Assembly (NCBI RefSeq): GCF_001613305.1
Contig: NZ_BDCC01000060.1
Span: 62,001 to 126,000, forward strand
Direction of reading: 5' to 3'
Origin: Nocardia vaccinii NBRC 15922
GTDB lineage: Bacteria; Actinomycetota; Actinomycetes; Mycobacteriales; Mycobacteriaceae
DNA length: 64,000 bases
Of the stretch, positions 43,209-55,605 are shown piece after piece (position 1 is the stretch's first letter; every line of letters begins with the position of its first letter). The position numbers and the translations under genes are program-made. Below the pieces are notes generated by a model. It searched no databases, was not told the origin of the DNA, and saw only the letters and a list, made by a program, of their open reading frames with translations.

Positions 43209-44465
43209 ATGGTTATCGTCGCGACATGGACCAAAAAAGATTGCGTCATGCTTCGCTACGCCTACGGAATGAAACAAGCCGCTTTTGCGAGAGCATTGGG
43301 AGTAGCAGAGCGATCGGTAAGACGCTGGGAAAAGGGCGAAACATCGATCGGCGGCCTTGGACAGGTCAGCTATTCGACAATGCTCGCGAAAGCGCCAACC
43401 GACGTCGTCGCGCGTTTCGAGCAACTGCGGGAAAATGAGGACGATGTGAATCGGCGTCAGCTGTTCAAGGCCGGTGCAGTCGGTGCCGGGACGTTAGCGA
43501 CCCTGGGACTCGGTAGTGAGGCTGCCGACCGTGCGGCATGGTTGGTCTCCGGTGCTGGCCGCCCGGACTCGGCTGCGGTGGCTCTGGTGCGGGCAACTCT
43601 GCATCAGGCGATGCAACTCGACGACACACTCGGTTCGCCTGCGGCGCAAGGGATTGTCATGGCGCAGCAGCAGTTCACCGCTGCCATGCTGAGCAACTGC
43701 CCGCCGGGTCTACGCCCCGATGTGTTGTCGCTGTACGCCGAGTGGACGGGCCTGGCCGGATCGCTGGCCTGGGATGCCCGCGATCACGCGACGTCGGCCC
43801 GGCTGTACACCGAGGCACGGGAGAACGCCCACGAAGCCGAGGACTCCGATCTTGGCAGTTACATGCTCTGCCACCTCTCCCAGCTCGCGACGTGGCAGCG
43901 GCGTCCGCGTGTGGCGGTGGACTACGCCGTCGCTGCACGCAGTTGGGTATCCCAGAGTGAGGACCGTCACCTGCGCGCCTACGTCGCGATCCGCAACGCC
44001 GAAGCGTTGGCACTCGCCGATCAACGCTCACCGTGCCTTGCCGCACTCGATGATGCCCAAGCCGAACTGTCAGGGCTGCAACCGTGCCACCCTTCCCAGT
44101 CTCGGGCGTACTTCATGGGCGAAGGCATCATGCACTCATACCGTGGAAACTGTCTGGCCGTCCACGGTGATGCACGCCCGGCGGCCGAGGCATCGCGACA
44201 GGCGTTGGCAACGATGCCGACCTCCTACACGCGAGACAGAGCCGTCACCCTGCTGGAGTTGGAACGTGCCCTGATTCAGCTCGATGAGATCGAGGAAGCG
44301 GCCGACGTCGTCGGGCATGCTGCGGAGCTGGCAGACCAGAACCGGTCTCCCCGGCTCGCCGCCGCCATCCTCGAGGGCCGCCACCAACTTTCTCCGTGGG
44401 CGGATACCCGGTCGGTACACGAGCTCGACCAACGACTCGCAGCCCGGGATATCGTGATCGCATGA
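43209..44465 (+). CDS. XRE/TPR-type regulator of the integrase element
   Basis: 418 residues. HTH: MLRYAYGMKQAAFARALGVA then ERSVRRWEKGETSIGGLGQV. A twin-Arg-like RRQLFKAGAVGAGTLATLGL follows, then helical repeats to the end (RLYTEARENAHEAEDSDLGS; QALATMPTSYTRDRAVTLLE). It has the same design as the regulators at 13447 and 16324. The ATG at 43209 is directly before the HTH; the frame is open upstream without good starts. It is divergent from the methyltransferase cluster and is the probable regulator of it. The stop overlaps the next start. Confidence 0.85.
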   Translation: MVIVATWTKKDCVMLRYAYGMKQAAFARALGVAERSVRRWEKGETSIGGLGQVSYSTMLAKAPTDVVARFEQLRENEDDVNRRQLFKAGAVGAGTLATLGLGSEAADRAAWLVSGAGRPDSAAVALVRATLHQAMQLDDTLGSPAAQGIVMAQQQFTAAMLSNCPPGLRPDVLSLYAEWTGLAGSLAWDARDHATSARLYTEARENAHEAEDSDLGSYMLCHLSQLATWQRRPRVAVDYAVAARSWVSQSEDRHLRAYVAIRNAEALALADQRSPCLAALDDAQAELSGLQPCHPSQSRAYFMGEGIMHSYRGNCLAVHGDARPAAEASRQALATMPTSYTRDRAVTLLELERALIQLDEIEEAADVVGHAAELADQNRSPRLAAAILEGRHQLSPWADTRSVHELDQRLAARDIVIA

Positions 44466-44830
44466 ATACCGACCGCGTATCCGAGGTGCTGACGAGGATT
44501 GCGCGTGCCAACGCCGCTATTCACGCAACGGGTGAGCTTAACGATATCGGCCGGGAAGGTCGAACACCGCCGAGGTCGGAGGCATTCAGGTCGGCATCGG
44601 CAGAACTTCACGCCGCCAAGCAGGCTCGCAATCGGCTGTTCGTGGAGATGGCAGGCAACTCCAGGACCGTCCCATCAGAACTGGCGGATCGCTTCGGACT
44701 CACCGGACGCGACGCCGCGACTCTCATGGATGTTGCGCTCAGTGGACCTCGAGAACTTCGGAAACACCTGCTTGGCGATCTGGACACCACACAGGTGGTC
44801 TGGACCTCGGAAGGCGAGAACCGGCAATGA
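44462..44830 (+). CDS. Hypothetical helical protein coupled to the XRE/TPR gene
   Basis: 122 residues, ATGA overlap with the regulator. Helical and charged (RVSEVLTRIARANAAIHATG; ASAELHAAKQARNRLFVEMA), followed by a HTH-like piece (PSELADRFGLTGRDAATLMD). It may be a partner or antagonist of the regulator. No family recognised. The 190 bases to the next gene show nothing else. Confidence 0.65.
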   Translation: MNTDRVSEVLTRIARANAAIHATGELNDIGREGRTPPRSEAFRSASAELHAAKQARNRLFVEMAGNSRTVPSELADRFGLTGRDAATLMDVALSGPRELRKHLLGDLDTTQVVWTSEGENRQ

Positions 44831-45019
44831 AGACGGACCAACCCACACGGAAAACGCAAGAGGCACAGGCGTTTTCGGATCGAAGGGCGGTACGCACGTA
44901 ACGACCTACCTGCGTCCTGCACAGCATCCCCGCAAGCAGGCCACCCTCTGCGGCGTCAAGCACACAATTATCATCCTGGCGCGGGCGGCATTCTCGACTC
45001 CCAACCGGGCGGCAACTTT

Positions 45020-46135
45020 CTAAGCGGGGGTGTCCCAGTCCAGGAGGACGCTGTCCTCGGCGGTGTTCTGCCAGGCCGGGGATCGGGTGGCGGGCCGAGT
45101 CTGGTTGGGGTAGAGCAGGTTCTGGATCTGGGGGTCGGCGTGTTCGAAGGCTGCCTCGTTGTAGGGCAACTGCTCGGCACTGGTGTGATGGGCGATGCGC
45201 GGGCCACGTTCGGGGAGATCGGCCAGCCGTACACGTTGGGTCAGGGCATCACCGCGCTCGGCTGTCCACAGTGCCCAGACCGGTCCTGCCGGGCCGTCGG
45301 GGTGGGTCAGATCGCGGCTGGTGGTCGCGATCATCAGGCCGGGGGCGTAGCTGCCGAACGCGCGGTTCAGCGCGGTCCGTAGCCCGGTCTCACGGCGGGC
45401 CGAATGCACCGAGAACAACAGGATCCCGAACTTGTCGGTGGGGAACCCTTCATAGTCGCCGAGTTTGGCGACGACGGTCTTCAACGACTCGGTGCCGGTG
45501 TCGTACTCGAGGAAGAACCGCACCGCGCGACCGTGATGTTCGAAGCAGCCGTAGCCGTCGGGGTGGAGATCGCCCTCGCCGGAGGCGTGGGTCCAGAACA
45601 CCTCGGCGCATTGGCGCTCCGACCACCACTGAGTCAATCCCTGCACCGAGCTCGGAGTGGCCGGACCGACGCGGGTCGGGTTGCGGTGGGCGGCCAGTGC
45701 GGCGAAGAAGCCGTTGACGCCCAGGCGGTGATTGAGCATCGGCGAGCACGCCAGCCGCTCCAACCCCAGGGCGTACTTGGCCGGGGCCGGAGGGTTTTGG
45801 GCGCGCTGGGCCGCGATCAGGCGTGCGCCGGAATAGCCGAGCGCGTGGCGGGTTTGGGTGGTGCCGCCGCCGTAGAGGGACTCGCGGAAGGCGAAGAGCA
45901 TGTCCATCTCGCGCAGTTTCCGCAGCCGATCCTGCGCGCGGCGGACCGAGGCGAACTCCATCGATGCGATCTGGTCGGTCGTGAACGCCTTGTGCTCGGA
46001 CAGCAGTGCCAGCAGGCGACGATCACGATCGAGCAGACGAAACCACGCACCCGCGTCCGGATGCCCGCCTCGATGCACGCTACGTCCGCCGCGCCGCCCG
46101 CCGAGTGAATATGTATGAGTGTTATTGATATTCAT
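45020..46135 (-). CDS. Replication-relaxation family protein
   Basis: 371 residues from the ATG at 46135. The N-terminal winged helix (RRLLALLSEHKAFTTDQIAS, RRAQDRLRKLREMDMLFAFR) and the middle nuclease-like part (VRFFLEYDTGTESLKTVVAK, then LGDYEGFPTDKFGILLFSV) match replication-relaxation proteins of actinobacterial integrative elements, which take part in plasmid-like replication or transfer. Here a longer reading to 46297 is possible, but its codon bias is poor. Together with the serine integrase it identifies the region as an integrative element. Confidence 0.86.
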   Translation of the reverse strand: MNINNTHTYSLGGRRGGRSVHRGGHPDAGAWFRLLDRDRRLLALLSEHKAFTTDQIASMEFASVRRAQDRLRKLREMDMLFAFRESLYGGGTTQTRHALGYSGARLIAAQRAQNPPAPAKYALGLERLACSPMLNHRLGVNGFFAALAAHRNPTRVGPATPSSVQGLTQWWSERQCAEVFWTHASGEGDLHPDGYGCFEHHGRAVRFFLEYDTGTESLKTVVAKLGDYEGFPTDKFGILLFSVHSARRETGLRTALNRAFGSYAPGLMIATTSRDLTHPDGPAGPVWALWTAERGDALTQRVRLADLPERGPRIAHHTSAEQLPYNEAAFEHADPQIQNLLYPNQTRPATRSPAWQNTAEDSVLLDWDTPA

Positions 46136-46340
46136 TCTGGATTCCGTTCGGTTGCCTCGAATGCGTGCCTGAGCTGCCGTGTGGCGGTTGTCGTGTTCGG
46201 CGTTTGGGGTGGCGGCTATAGGACGCCGAGCATCCGACGCCCCATCCGCACCACCATCCGCCGACCAATCCGCCGCCGTCTCGTCGCGACCGGTCATCGA
46301 GCGTCACCGCCCACCGGTTGCCAAGTACCGACTGGATCGA

Positions 46341-46463
46341 TCACGATGCCCACCTCGCGGTTCGTCGGCCGGTCGGCCGGTCCGTCCAGTCCACCGCGGA
46401 ACGGCCGGCATCCTGGTGCTCGACCTTCTCGAACGAGTCGCCGGCGGGGATTTCCTCGCTCAC
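46341..46463 (-). CDS. Putative 40-residue protein
   Basis: GTG at 46463, about nine bases after the preceding gene's stop, reading MSEEIPAGDSFEKVEHQDAG and on to TARWAS. It has a balanced amino-acid composition and sits between two genes of the same direction. It could equally be chance; no family known. Confidence 0.4.
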   Translation of the reverse strand: MSEEIPAGDSFEKVEHQDAGRSAVDWTDRPTGRRTARWAS

Positions 46464-46471
46464 GAGCGCGC

Positions 46472-46774
46472 TCACGCGGCTTCTGGTCGCCGACGGCGCG
46501 GGGCGTCGTTGTCGGCGGCGGCGCGGCGGATGTCGATTTGTTCGACGATCGCGGCGATGGCCGAGATCTGGTCACGGTCCAGCGGTGCCCACGTGTCGGT
46601 GATCGTGCGCCAGTACTCGATCCAGTCGTCGTCGAAGCTCAACTGCTCCGGCTCCCGCGACGGCGGCGGGGCCGGGCGGGCGCGCCGCTGGCGGGCGGAG
46701 CGTAGCGGAACGACGGTCGTGTCGTCGGCGGGCACGGGGTCGTCGTGTTCGTGGGTGTTCTCGGGCGTGCGCAT
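46472..46774 (-). CDS. Small acidic/basic hypothetical protein, first gene of the replication operon
   Basis: 100 residues from the ATG at 46774. Disordered N-terminus with Pro/Arg, then EPEQLSFDDDWIEYWRTITD and a helix (RDQISAIAAIVEQIDIRRAA). Comparable small proteins precede replication-relaxation genes in actinobacterial elements, but I do not know a name. Its promoter should lie in the AT-richer stretch beyond 46850. Confidence 0.6.
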   Translation of the reverse strand: MRTPENTHEHDDPVPADDTTVVPLRSARQRRARPAPPPSREPEQLSFDDDWIEYWRTITDTWAPLDRDQISAIAAIVEQIDIRRAAADNDAPRRRRPEAA

Positions 46775-47173
46775 GGGAGCCTCCCTGACCCGCAACCTCC
46801 TGCTTGTGGCGGGGTGTCGCGGGGTGGTTGTCGCGGTTTCTGCTGTTTCCCTATGTGCCGCTTCGACTCCTCGACTGCCGTAGCACGCATCGAGGCCAGC
46901 GATCACGATTCACTTGTTCACACCACCGGCCAGGGTGGTGCCAGCTTGACGAACCATCACCCACCGCATACTCTCAATAGTCTCCAATGCTATTTTTAGG
47001 TGTATTGTAGGCTTTGGTCGATACACTGGATCTCGTAGTGTATCTCGCTGCGCGGGGAAGTAAACCCCGACCGCGCAATCTTTTTCCTCTCGCCCCACGC
47101 GGAGTCGGCCGCCGGAACGGGCTGCATCAGCCCCGATGCCGGTGTTGCCGGTTCCGGCGCGGCAATCATCGGT
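46775..47173. promoter_or_regulatory. Intergenic control region with an inverted repeat
   Basis: About 400 bases between the leftward replication operon and the 3' end of the integrase gene. It contains the perfect inverted repeat GATACACT (47020-47027) and AGTGTATC (47037-47044) inside an AT-rich patch (46980-47045) that differs from the surroundings. It could be the operator or origin region of the element. No gene is evident. Confidence 0.45.
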
Positions 47174-48643
47174 TCATGCGGCGGCGGTGATGTCCTCGAC
47201 AACGATCCGGTGCCGGTCGAATACCGGACCCCGGGTCGTGGCGGGATTGATCTTTACCCGCTTGCCGTGCAGGGCGCGTTTGAACATCGACCGCTTCTCC
47301 CCGACGTTGGCCTCTTTCCACCGTGCCTCCCACACTTCCAGGGATTCCGCGCGCGCCTTCGCCGAGTCATCGACCACCCGCGTGGCATCGATCGCCTCGA
47401 GGGTGGCCTTCAACTCGTCGATACGCCGATCCAACGGCGTGACAGCAGCGTCGTAGCGTTCCAAGCTGATCTCCCCGCGCCCGAGCCGACCGGACAACAC
47501 CGTCGCCAATTCCTGCGAGCGGGCCAGCTCATCGGCGACCGGCCGCCGCTTGGCCGCCGTCGCGACCGCTGCGGCGTTCATCGCCTCCGCATGACGCGGA
47601 TCCGACAAGATCGCGACCACCAACTTTCCGATCGCGGTATCCAACAGCCGCATATCCACCGACACCTTGTTGCAGCCGCCACCGGTCAACCGCTTCTGGC
47701 ACCAATACCGCCGCCGCGTCTCCCCATCCGGATACGGTGCCCGCTTGTATTGCGGCCGCCCGGTCAACCCGCGACCGCAGTTCCCGCACTGCACCAGACC
47801 CGAACATACGTACTCCCCGGTCGCGGGTCGTCCCTTGCCCCGCCCGGCGAACAATCCGGTCAGCCGATCCCAATCCGATTCGCCGATCAGCGCAGGCCCC
47901 TCGGTCCGGGCGACGATGTCCCCCAGATACGGTACGTATCCGCCGTTACGCGGATTGGTCGCGACCAGTTTCACTTTGTCCCCGGTCCACCGTGCACCGA
48001 CCGAGGTCGTGATGCCCCGATCGTTGAGATCGATCGCGATCTTCCTCAAGCTTTCCCCGGCCAGGATCCGGCGCACCATCTCCCGGATCACCGCCGCCTC
48101 GGACTCGCGGACCGTGGTCCCGTCACGCTCGTACCCGAACGGGCGATGGGTGTGGTTGGACTCCCCGCGCGTGGCCTTGACCCGCTTGCCGCGCTTCACG
48201 CGCGTCGACAACCGATCCGACTCATACGCCGCCGCATTCAACTGATCGCGAAAAGTCTTGCGGCCGTTGGCAGTCGACAGATCGTATTCGCCCTCACTAT
48301 CGAGGACCAGCAGGCCGCGTTCCGCCGCTAGAATCAGCCGTTCCCCCTCGATCGGCCGACGCGAGAACCGCGCCATATCGAACACGACCACCCCACCGGT
48401 CGCGCCCGACTCCAGCCGCTTCATCAACGCTTCCCACGCCTTGCGCTCCACACGCGGATTCCACGCCGAGCGCCCCTCGTCGATGAACACCTCCCCGACC
48501 CCCGCGCCCAGCTCCGCCGCCCGGACTTCGCAGTCTTCGACCTGCCCGCCCGTGGACCGCTGCCGCTCATCCCCGATACGCGATACCCGCGCATAAATGT
48601 CTAGAATTGTGTGGTTACCGCCCGTGACCTGGCCATTCGCCAT
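47174..48643 (-). CDS. Large serine recombinase (integrase of the element)
   Basis: 489 residues. Resolvase domain with catalytic Ser in DIYARVSRIGDERQRSTGGQ, conserved Arg in VVVFDMARFSRRPIEGERLI; recombinase domain (YERDGTTVRESEAAVIREMV; GITTSVGARWTGDKVKLVA); zinc ribbon (CSGLVQCGNCGRGLTGRPQY, YWCQKRLTGGGC); C-terminal coiled region. It is slightly short for a phage integrase but complete. The start at 48643 follows AAGGGAG. It lies 45 bases from the right attachment junction, which it should recognise. Intact, so the element may still excise. Confidence 0.95.
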   Translation of the reverse strand: MANGQVTGGNHTILDIYARVSRIGDERQRSTGGQVEDCEVRAAELGAGVGEVFIDEGRSAWNPRVERKAWEALMKRLESGATGGVVVFDMARFSRRPIEGERLILAAERGLLVLDSEGEYDLSTANGRKTFRDQLNAAAYESDRLSTRVKRGKRVKATRGESNHTHRPFGYERDGTTVRESEAAVIREMVRRILAGESLRKIAIDLNDRGITTSVGARWTGDKVKLVATNPRNGGYVPYLGDIVARTEGPALIGESDWDRLTGLFAGRGKGRPATGEYVCSGLVQCGNCGRGLTGRPQYKRAPYPDGETRRRYWCQKRLTGGGCNKVSVDMRLLDTAIGKLVVAILSDPRHAEAMNAAAVATAAKRRPVADELARSQELATVLSGRLGRGEISLERYDAAVTPLDRRIDELKATLEAIDATRVVDDSAKARAESLEVWEARWKEANVGEKRSMFKRALHGKRVKINPATTRGPVFDRHRIVVEDITAAA

Positions 48644-48664
48644 CACGATCACTCCCTTGGCTAA

Positions 48665-48690
48665 GGGGTCACTAATCCAATAGTAACCCC
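48665..48690. repeat. Right attachment junction with inverted repeat
   Basis: GGGGTCACTA at 48665-48674 and TAGTAACCCC at 48681-48690 form an inverted repeat with one mismatch, ending exactly at the CCC core where the host gene resumes. It is the element-side half of the attachment site; serine integrases use such imperfect palindromes. Confidence 0.7.
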
Positions 48691-48837
48691 AGCGAGCATG
48701 GCCAGTTCCTCGCGCCGCAGCCCAATGACCTTGCGCCGCCCCCCGGGCTCCAGGCCGACGTCGTGTGGATGCACCCGGCCGCGCCGCGCGCGCAGGAAAT
48801 CACCGAACTCACGAGCATACGGATGCGGATTGCTCAT
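48688..48837 (-). pseudogene. MmyB-type HTH regulator, N-terminal part of the split gene
   Basis: 50 codons: MSNPHPYAREFGDFLRARRG to IGLRREELAMLAG, the start of a MmyB-type HTH. Beyond GGG at 48690-48688 the element begins and translation ends within nine codons. The rest of the gene is at 31044-31850. It is divergent from the SDR gene at 48969, the usual layout for these regulators and their target oxidoreductase, whose control is therefore probably lost. Confidence 0.9.
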
Positions 48838-48968
48838 ACCGCAAGTGTGCCGCGGCCCGGACCACCGAAGGTAGGTCCCGCAGACCTAGGCAACCGAGAA
48901 CGACCGAGCCGGCCCGGATCGCTCCTAGCATCGACGGTCCATCGCACCGACATTCCCAGGAGCAGCAG

Positions 48969-50015
48969 ATGACCGGATGGACCGCCGACCAGATCCCCGA
49001 CCAACGCGGCCGGGTCGCCGTAGTGACCGGCGCGAACTCAGGCCTCGGCCTGATCACCGCCACCGAGCTGGCCCGCCATGGTGCCCGCGTCGTGCTCGCC
49101 GTCCGCAACACCGCCGCCGGCGAGGAGGCCGCCCGCCGGATCGGTGGTGACGTCGAGGTGCGCGAGCTGGACCTGGCCTCCCTTGCCTCCGTGCGGGCAT
49201 TCGCGGCGAAGCTGTCCGCCGACCATCCGGCGATCGACCTGCTGGTCAACAACGCCGGCGTGGTGCTGCTGGGCCCGCGCCGAACTTCCGCCGACGGCTT
49301 CGAGTTACAGCTCGGCACCAACATGCTGGGCCACTTCGCGCTGACCGGCCTGCTGCTCGGCAACCTGGCCACGGCGCCGAATGCCCGCGTAGTCAGCCTC
49401 AGCTCAATCACCCACAGGAACGCTCACTTGGACTTCGATGACCTGATGTTCGAGCGTGACTACCGGGCGGCTCGCGCCTACGGCCGGTCCAAACTTGCCA
49501 CCACGATCTTCGGCATCGAACTTGACCGCCGCCTGCACGCTGCCGGATCGCCGATCATCAGCGTGCTGGCCCACCCCGGTCTCACCCGTACCAATCTGAC
49601 TCCGCGAGCCTGGGAGCACCGTGGCCGGTTCGGGCGACTGATTGCGTGGGTCGGCCTGCTGGCGACCCAGCCGGTGGAACAGGGCGCGCTACCGCAGTTG
49701 CGCGCTGCCACCGAGCCAGGTTTACGGGGCGGCCTGTTCTTCGGCCCGTCCAGGCTCTGGGAGACGGTAGGCCGGGTCGCCGAGGCCCGGCTCAGCCGGG
49801 AGGCCGCCGATCCGGCCGTCGGTCAGCGGCTCTGGGCGGCCTCCGAGAAACTAACCGGCGTCAGCTACCTCTGGCCCTGGCCTTACCAACGGTGGCCGAC
49901 AATCCGAGCAAAAGTCTCGCCCCGCAGTCGGACTACCTGTCCAAATCTGGCCGGTATCCCGATGAAGACTCCGCCCGGGCGTCGGTCACGATCGAGTACC
50001 CGCTCATCGGCATGA
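48969..50015 (+). CDS. Short-chain dehydrogenase/reductase
   Basis: 348 residues; ATG at 48969 after CCAGGAG. NAD(P) site VVTGANSGLGLITATELARH, NNAGV motif (LLVNNAGVVLLGP), catalytic Ser in VVSLSSITHRNAHLDF and YxxxK in RAYGRSKLATTIFGIEL. The family normally ends near LTGVSYLWPWP; here about 40 Arg/Ser-rich residues follow, as if the original stop had been lost by a small mutation. It is divergent from the split regulator. Substrate unknown. Confidence 0.9.
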   Translation: MTGWTADQIPDQRGRVAVVTGANSGLGLITATELARHGARVVLAVRNTAAGEEAARRIGGDVEVRELDLASLASVRAFAAKLSADHPAIDLLVNNAGVVLLGPRRTSADGFELQLGTNMLGHFALTGLLLGNLATAPNARVVSLSSITHRNAHLDFDDLMFERDYRAARAYGRSKLATTIFGIELDRRLHAAGSPIISVLAHPGLTRTNLTPRAWEHRGRFGRLIAWVGLLATQPVEQGALPQLRAATEPGLRGGLFFGPSRLWETVGRVAEARLSREAADPAVGQRLWAASEKLTGVSYLWPWPYQRWPTIRAKVSPRSRTTCPNLAGIPMKTPPGRRSRSSTRSSA

Positions 50016-51557
50016 GCGAGCGTTCTCCGGCGTCCCGTACCTCGGTCAGGGCAATGAACCCAGAGTCGGTTCCGGTCTCCTCAGGGGCGAGACCCCGGGG
50101 TGGCACGGTCTTCAATCACCCGACGTATTGGAGTCGCCACCGCAGTCGCGCATCCAACTCACCGTAATGCCACCGACCAGGCTCGTCCAAACCTGTTACC
50201 GTACAGCCCTGTTGGAAGGGGTCAGCATAGATCCCACTCCCCACTCACACACATCCGTGTCACCGGTGACCCGGTTCGGGGGTTCAAGTCCCCACCTGCA
50301 CTCACGTTTCCGACGCATCCGCCAACTTCCACCCTCCGCGCTCGGCAGCAGCATCCGCCGCCGAACTGCTGCCGTCTCGGACCACCCTGGCGTGTCGGTC
50401 GTGTCATCTTGCGTTGTTCGGCGAGAACGACACTCACGCCGCAGTGCCGGTGGCAGGGGAACAACGGCAACGCTGGTCGATCGAGATGAACTCGGTGATC
50501 GAACGGCAGCGGTCGGCTGGAAGCCATCGACCGGATTCCCAGACGCGCGACATGCAGCTGATCCACTCTCAGGGACGAATCAGCGCCCGAGCCGATTCAA
50601 CGCGGCCATGAGCTGGTGCCTATCAGGGCTCCACAAGACCGTCCGATGCGGCAGATCGATAAGCAGCGTGACTCCGACACCACGCAGCGCGGCACTCCGG
50701 GCACGGCCTTGCTTTTGGCTGAGCGCCAGGTGCTCCGGGGGTTTGCGGAGAACCTGCCACGCACAGAGTTGACCGAAGCGCTGGGTGCCGTGGAGGTCGA
50801 TGTCGACAACCCAGTCGATGTCGACAACTCCTTAATCTTTTGACGCCTATTCGGCAGCACAGGCTGAAATATGACCAATGCGACGGCCAGATGCCGTGCC
50901 CGCCAGGGGTTTTGCTCCACGGTGACTGCGTTGGTCGAAGCTCCCAACCGAGCTCGTCGAATCGCCCCACCCGTGAGCGGTTCAGATTGTGGGGGTTCGC
51001 GGTTGCCGGTGGCCGCTCGGCGCTTGCTTGGCGGTCGCGCAGCCGGTAGGAATCGCCGGCGAGGCCATCTGCTTTCCACCGGGCCCAATCCGCCATATCC
51101 GCGATGGCTCGCGGGTGAGCTTTGCAACGTCACTGTCTCTCCCAGAAATCGCCGGACGTGTCTCGAGGACACCTCTCACGATCGACAGCACCGTGAAACT
51201 GATTCCCGGCAAACATTCTTGAAGGAGGCGACGAGCCCGTTGTCGCACTCAGCGCCACCGGCTCGAGTTCCACCACGCCGGGTCTCGCGTCGGCCACGCT
51301 GACCATGCATTCGGCAGCGCGACAACCGCTGCCAATGATTCGCATTCTCGCGTCCCCCGTTCCGGACGAGCCTCAGCGCCTGATGACGCGCTCACACCGG
51401 GCGCCGCCGGCGGCCGAAGCTGAAGCGGCCGCCCGCGCAGGGGCGCGGCCGAGGATGTCGGCAGACGATGCCCGGCCCCGGCGGACCGACCGACAAGGGC
51501 ACGAAGGGCAACCGTGCGCGGTCGGTCCCGCTGATCGACGATGTTCGGCAAGGTCAT
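50016..51557. other. 1.5-kb stretch without a convincing gene; tRNA-3'-end-like piece at 50271-50303
   Basis: Open frames on both strands here are Arg/Ser/Pro-rich and lack ribosome sites or domains. At 50279-50293 GGGG TTCAAGT CCCC looks like a tRNA T arm, flanked by CCGGTTCG before and ACCTGCACTCA after, but no matching 5' half is present. GTCGATGTCGACAAC occurs twice (50796-50810, 50814-50828). It looks like old, decayed mobile-DNA debris. Confidence 0.5.
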
Positions 51558-54365
<2,808 letters not shown>

Positions 54366-54660
54366 GATCGTTGCCCGTCGCCGCGGCGCGTGTGCGCATC
54401 GACGGCCTCACCCGCCCGTGGAGCGAGAGCATTACGGTGCACGAACATAGGTGTGCCGACACGCGGATACAGCGATTCGGACATGTGACGCGCCTCCTGA
54501 TCAGGACGCCACCGACCATCAGCGTCGGTGCGCCGACAACGTTGGTCCAGTCGAGTTCACTGTATGCCCACCCGGTCCCGAACCGAGGGGATCACATCCC
54601 GAAACGCCGAGATGACCGACCGCGCACGGGCCGCACACGATTCGCTCGCATCGGGGGTTG

Positions 54661-55455
54661 TCAGCGGGTGAACATGAGGGCGCGTTTGACCTCGGTGATG
54701 GCCTTGGTGACCTGGATGCCGCGGGGACATGCCTGGGTGCAGTTGAAGGTGGTGCGGCAGCGCCAGACGCCGTCGATGTCGTTGAGGATCTCGAGACGCT
54801 CGGCCGCGCCGTTGTCGCGGCTGTCGAAGATGAACCGGTGCGCGTTGACGAACGCGGCGGGCCCGTAATACGTCTTCTCGGCCCAGTAGACCGGGCAGCT
54901 GCTGGTGCAGCAGGCACACAGGATGCATTTGGTGGTGTCATCGAAACGCGCCCGATCGGTCGGGGACTGCAACCGTTCGCGTTCGGGTTCGGGCCCGTAG
55001 GTGATCAGATACGGCTTGATCTCGCGGTAGAGGTCGAAGAACGGCTCCATGTCCACGACCAGATCCTTTTCCACCGGCAGACTGCGCAGCGGCGCGATCC
55101 TGATCGTGGTCGGTGAGCCGTCGCGGTGTAGCAGGTCCTTGAGCAGGATCTTGCAGGCCAGCCGGTTGATGCCGTTGATCTGCATCGCGTCCGAGCCGCA
55201 GATACCGTGCGCACACGAGCGGCGGAAGGTCAAGGTGCCGTCGAGGTAGCTTTTGATGTAGATGAGCAGGTTCAGGATCCGGTCGGTCGGCAGCGCCGGC
55301 ACCTGGAAACTCTCCCAGTACGAACCACGGTCGTTCTCGGGGTTGAACCGGGCGATCTCGACGATCACCATCACCGCGCCCTCGGGCACCGGGGCGGTGC
55401 GCGGTCGAGTCCCCACCACAGTGGAGTCGGTGACGCTGGACTGTTCAGGGGTCAT
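54661..55455 (-). CDS. sdhB: Succinate dehydrogenase / fumarate reductase iron-sulphur subunit, orphan
   Basis: About 264 residues from the ATG at 55455. [2Fe-2S] region SCAHGICGSDAMQINGINRL (third ligand is Asp, as in E. coli SdhB), [4Fe-4S] region CILCACCTSSCPVYW and [3Fe-4S] region TFNCTQACPRGIQVTKA. It carries electrons from the flavoprotein to quinone. No sdhA, sdhC or sdhD is adjacent, so it must pair with subunits encoded elsewhere or serve another complex. It lies between aconitase and transketolase in the same direction. Confidence 0.92.
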   Translation of the reverse strand: MTPEQSSVTDSTVVGTRPRTAPVPEGAVMVIVEIARFNPENDRGSYWESFQVPALPTDRILNLLIYIKSYLDGTLTFRRSCAHGICGSDAMQINGINRLACKILLKDLLHRDGSPTTIRIAPLRSLPVEKDLVVDMEPFFDLYREIKPYLITYGPEPERERLQSPTDRARFDDTTKCILCACCTSSCPVYWAEKTYYGPAAFVNAHRFIFDSRDNGAAERLEILNDIDGVWRCRTTFNCTQACPRGIQVTKAITEVKRALMFTR

Positions 55456-55605
55456 AGGACGTATCACGCTCCGATCGACACATACTGTGCGGCGTGCGAG
55501 CCTGTCCCACGCTGTGCGCCGCTCGCTCTTGCGGATGACACGGTGCTCCCATCGTCGCGCCGTCGCAGTGCGAGGGCAAGGACCCTGCGCTGCGGGTTGC
55601 TCGGA

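Larger units (their letters stand above)
31851..48687. mobile_element. Serine-integrase element of about 16.8 kb inserted in an MmyB-type regulator gene
   Basis: The two host-gene halves lie exactly at the ends, in the right order and orientation, and rejoin in frame, so the limits are known almost to the base. The integrase gene (47174-48643) reads away from the right end and starts 45 bases inside it, as usual for such elements. Cargo: two unknown genes, a DUF262/HEPN pair, an IS630 relic, CYTH, radical SAM, small proteins, a CYP157-like P450, an O-methyltransferase, an XRE/TPR regulator and a replication-relaxation protein. No conjugation gene (FtsK/TraB type) is seen, so it may be mobilisable or decayed. 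Confidence 0.85.

Noticed and set aside
50796..50828. Short tandem repeat GTCGATGTCGACAAC as a possible CRISPR or VNTR
   Set aside because: Only two units with an 18-base period; no array, no cas genes anywhere in the window.
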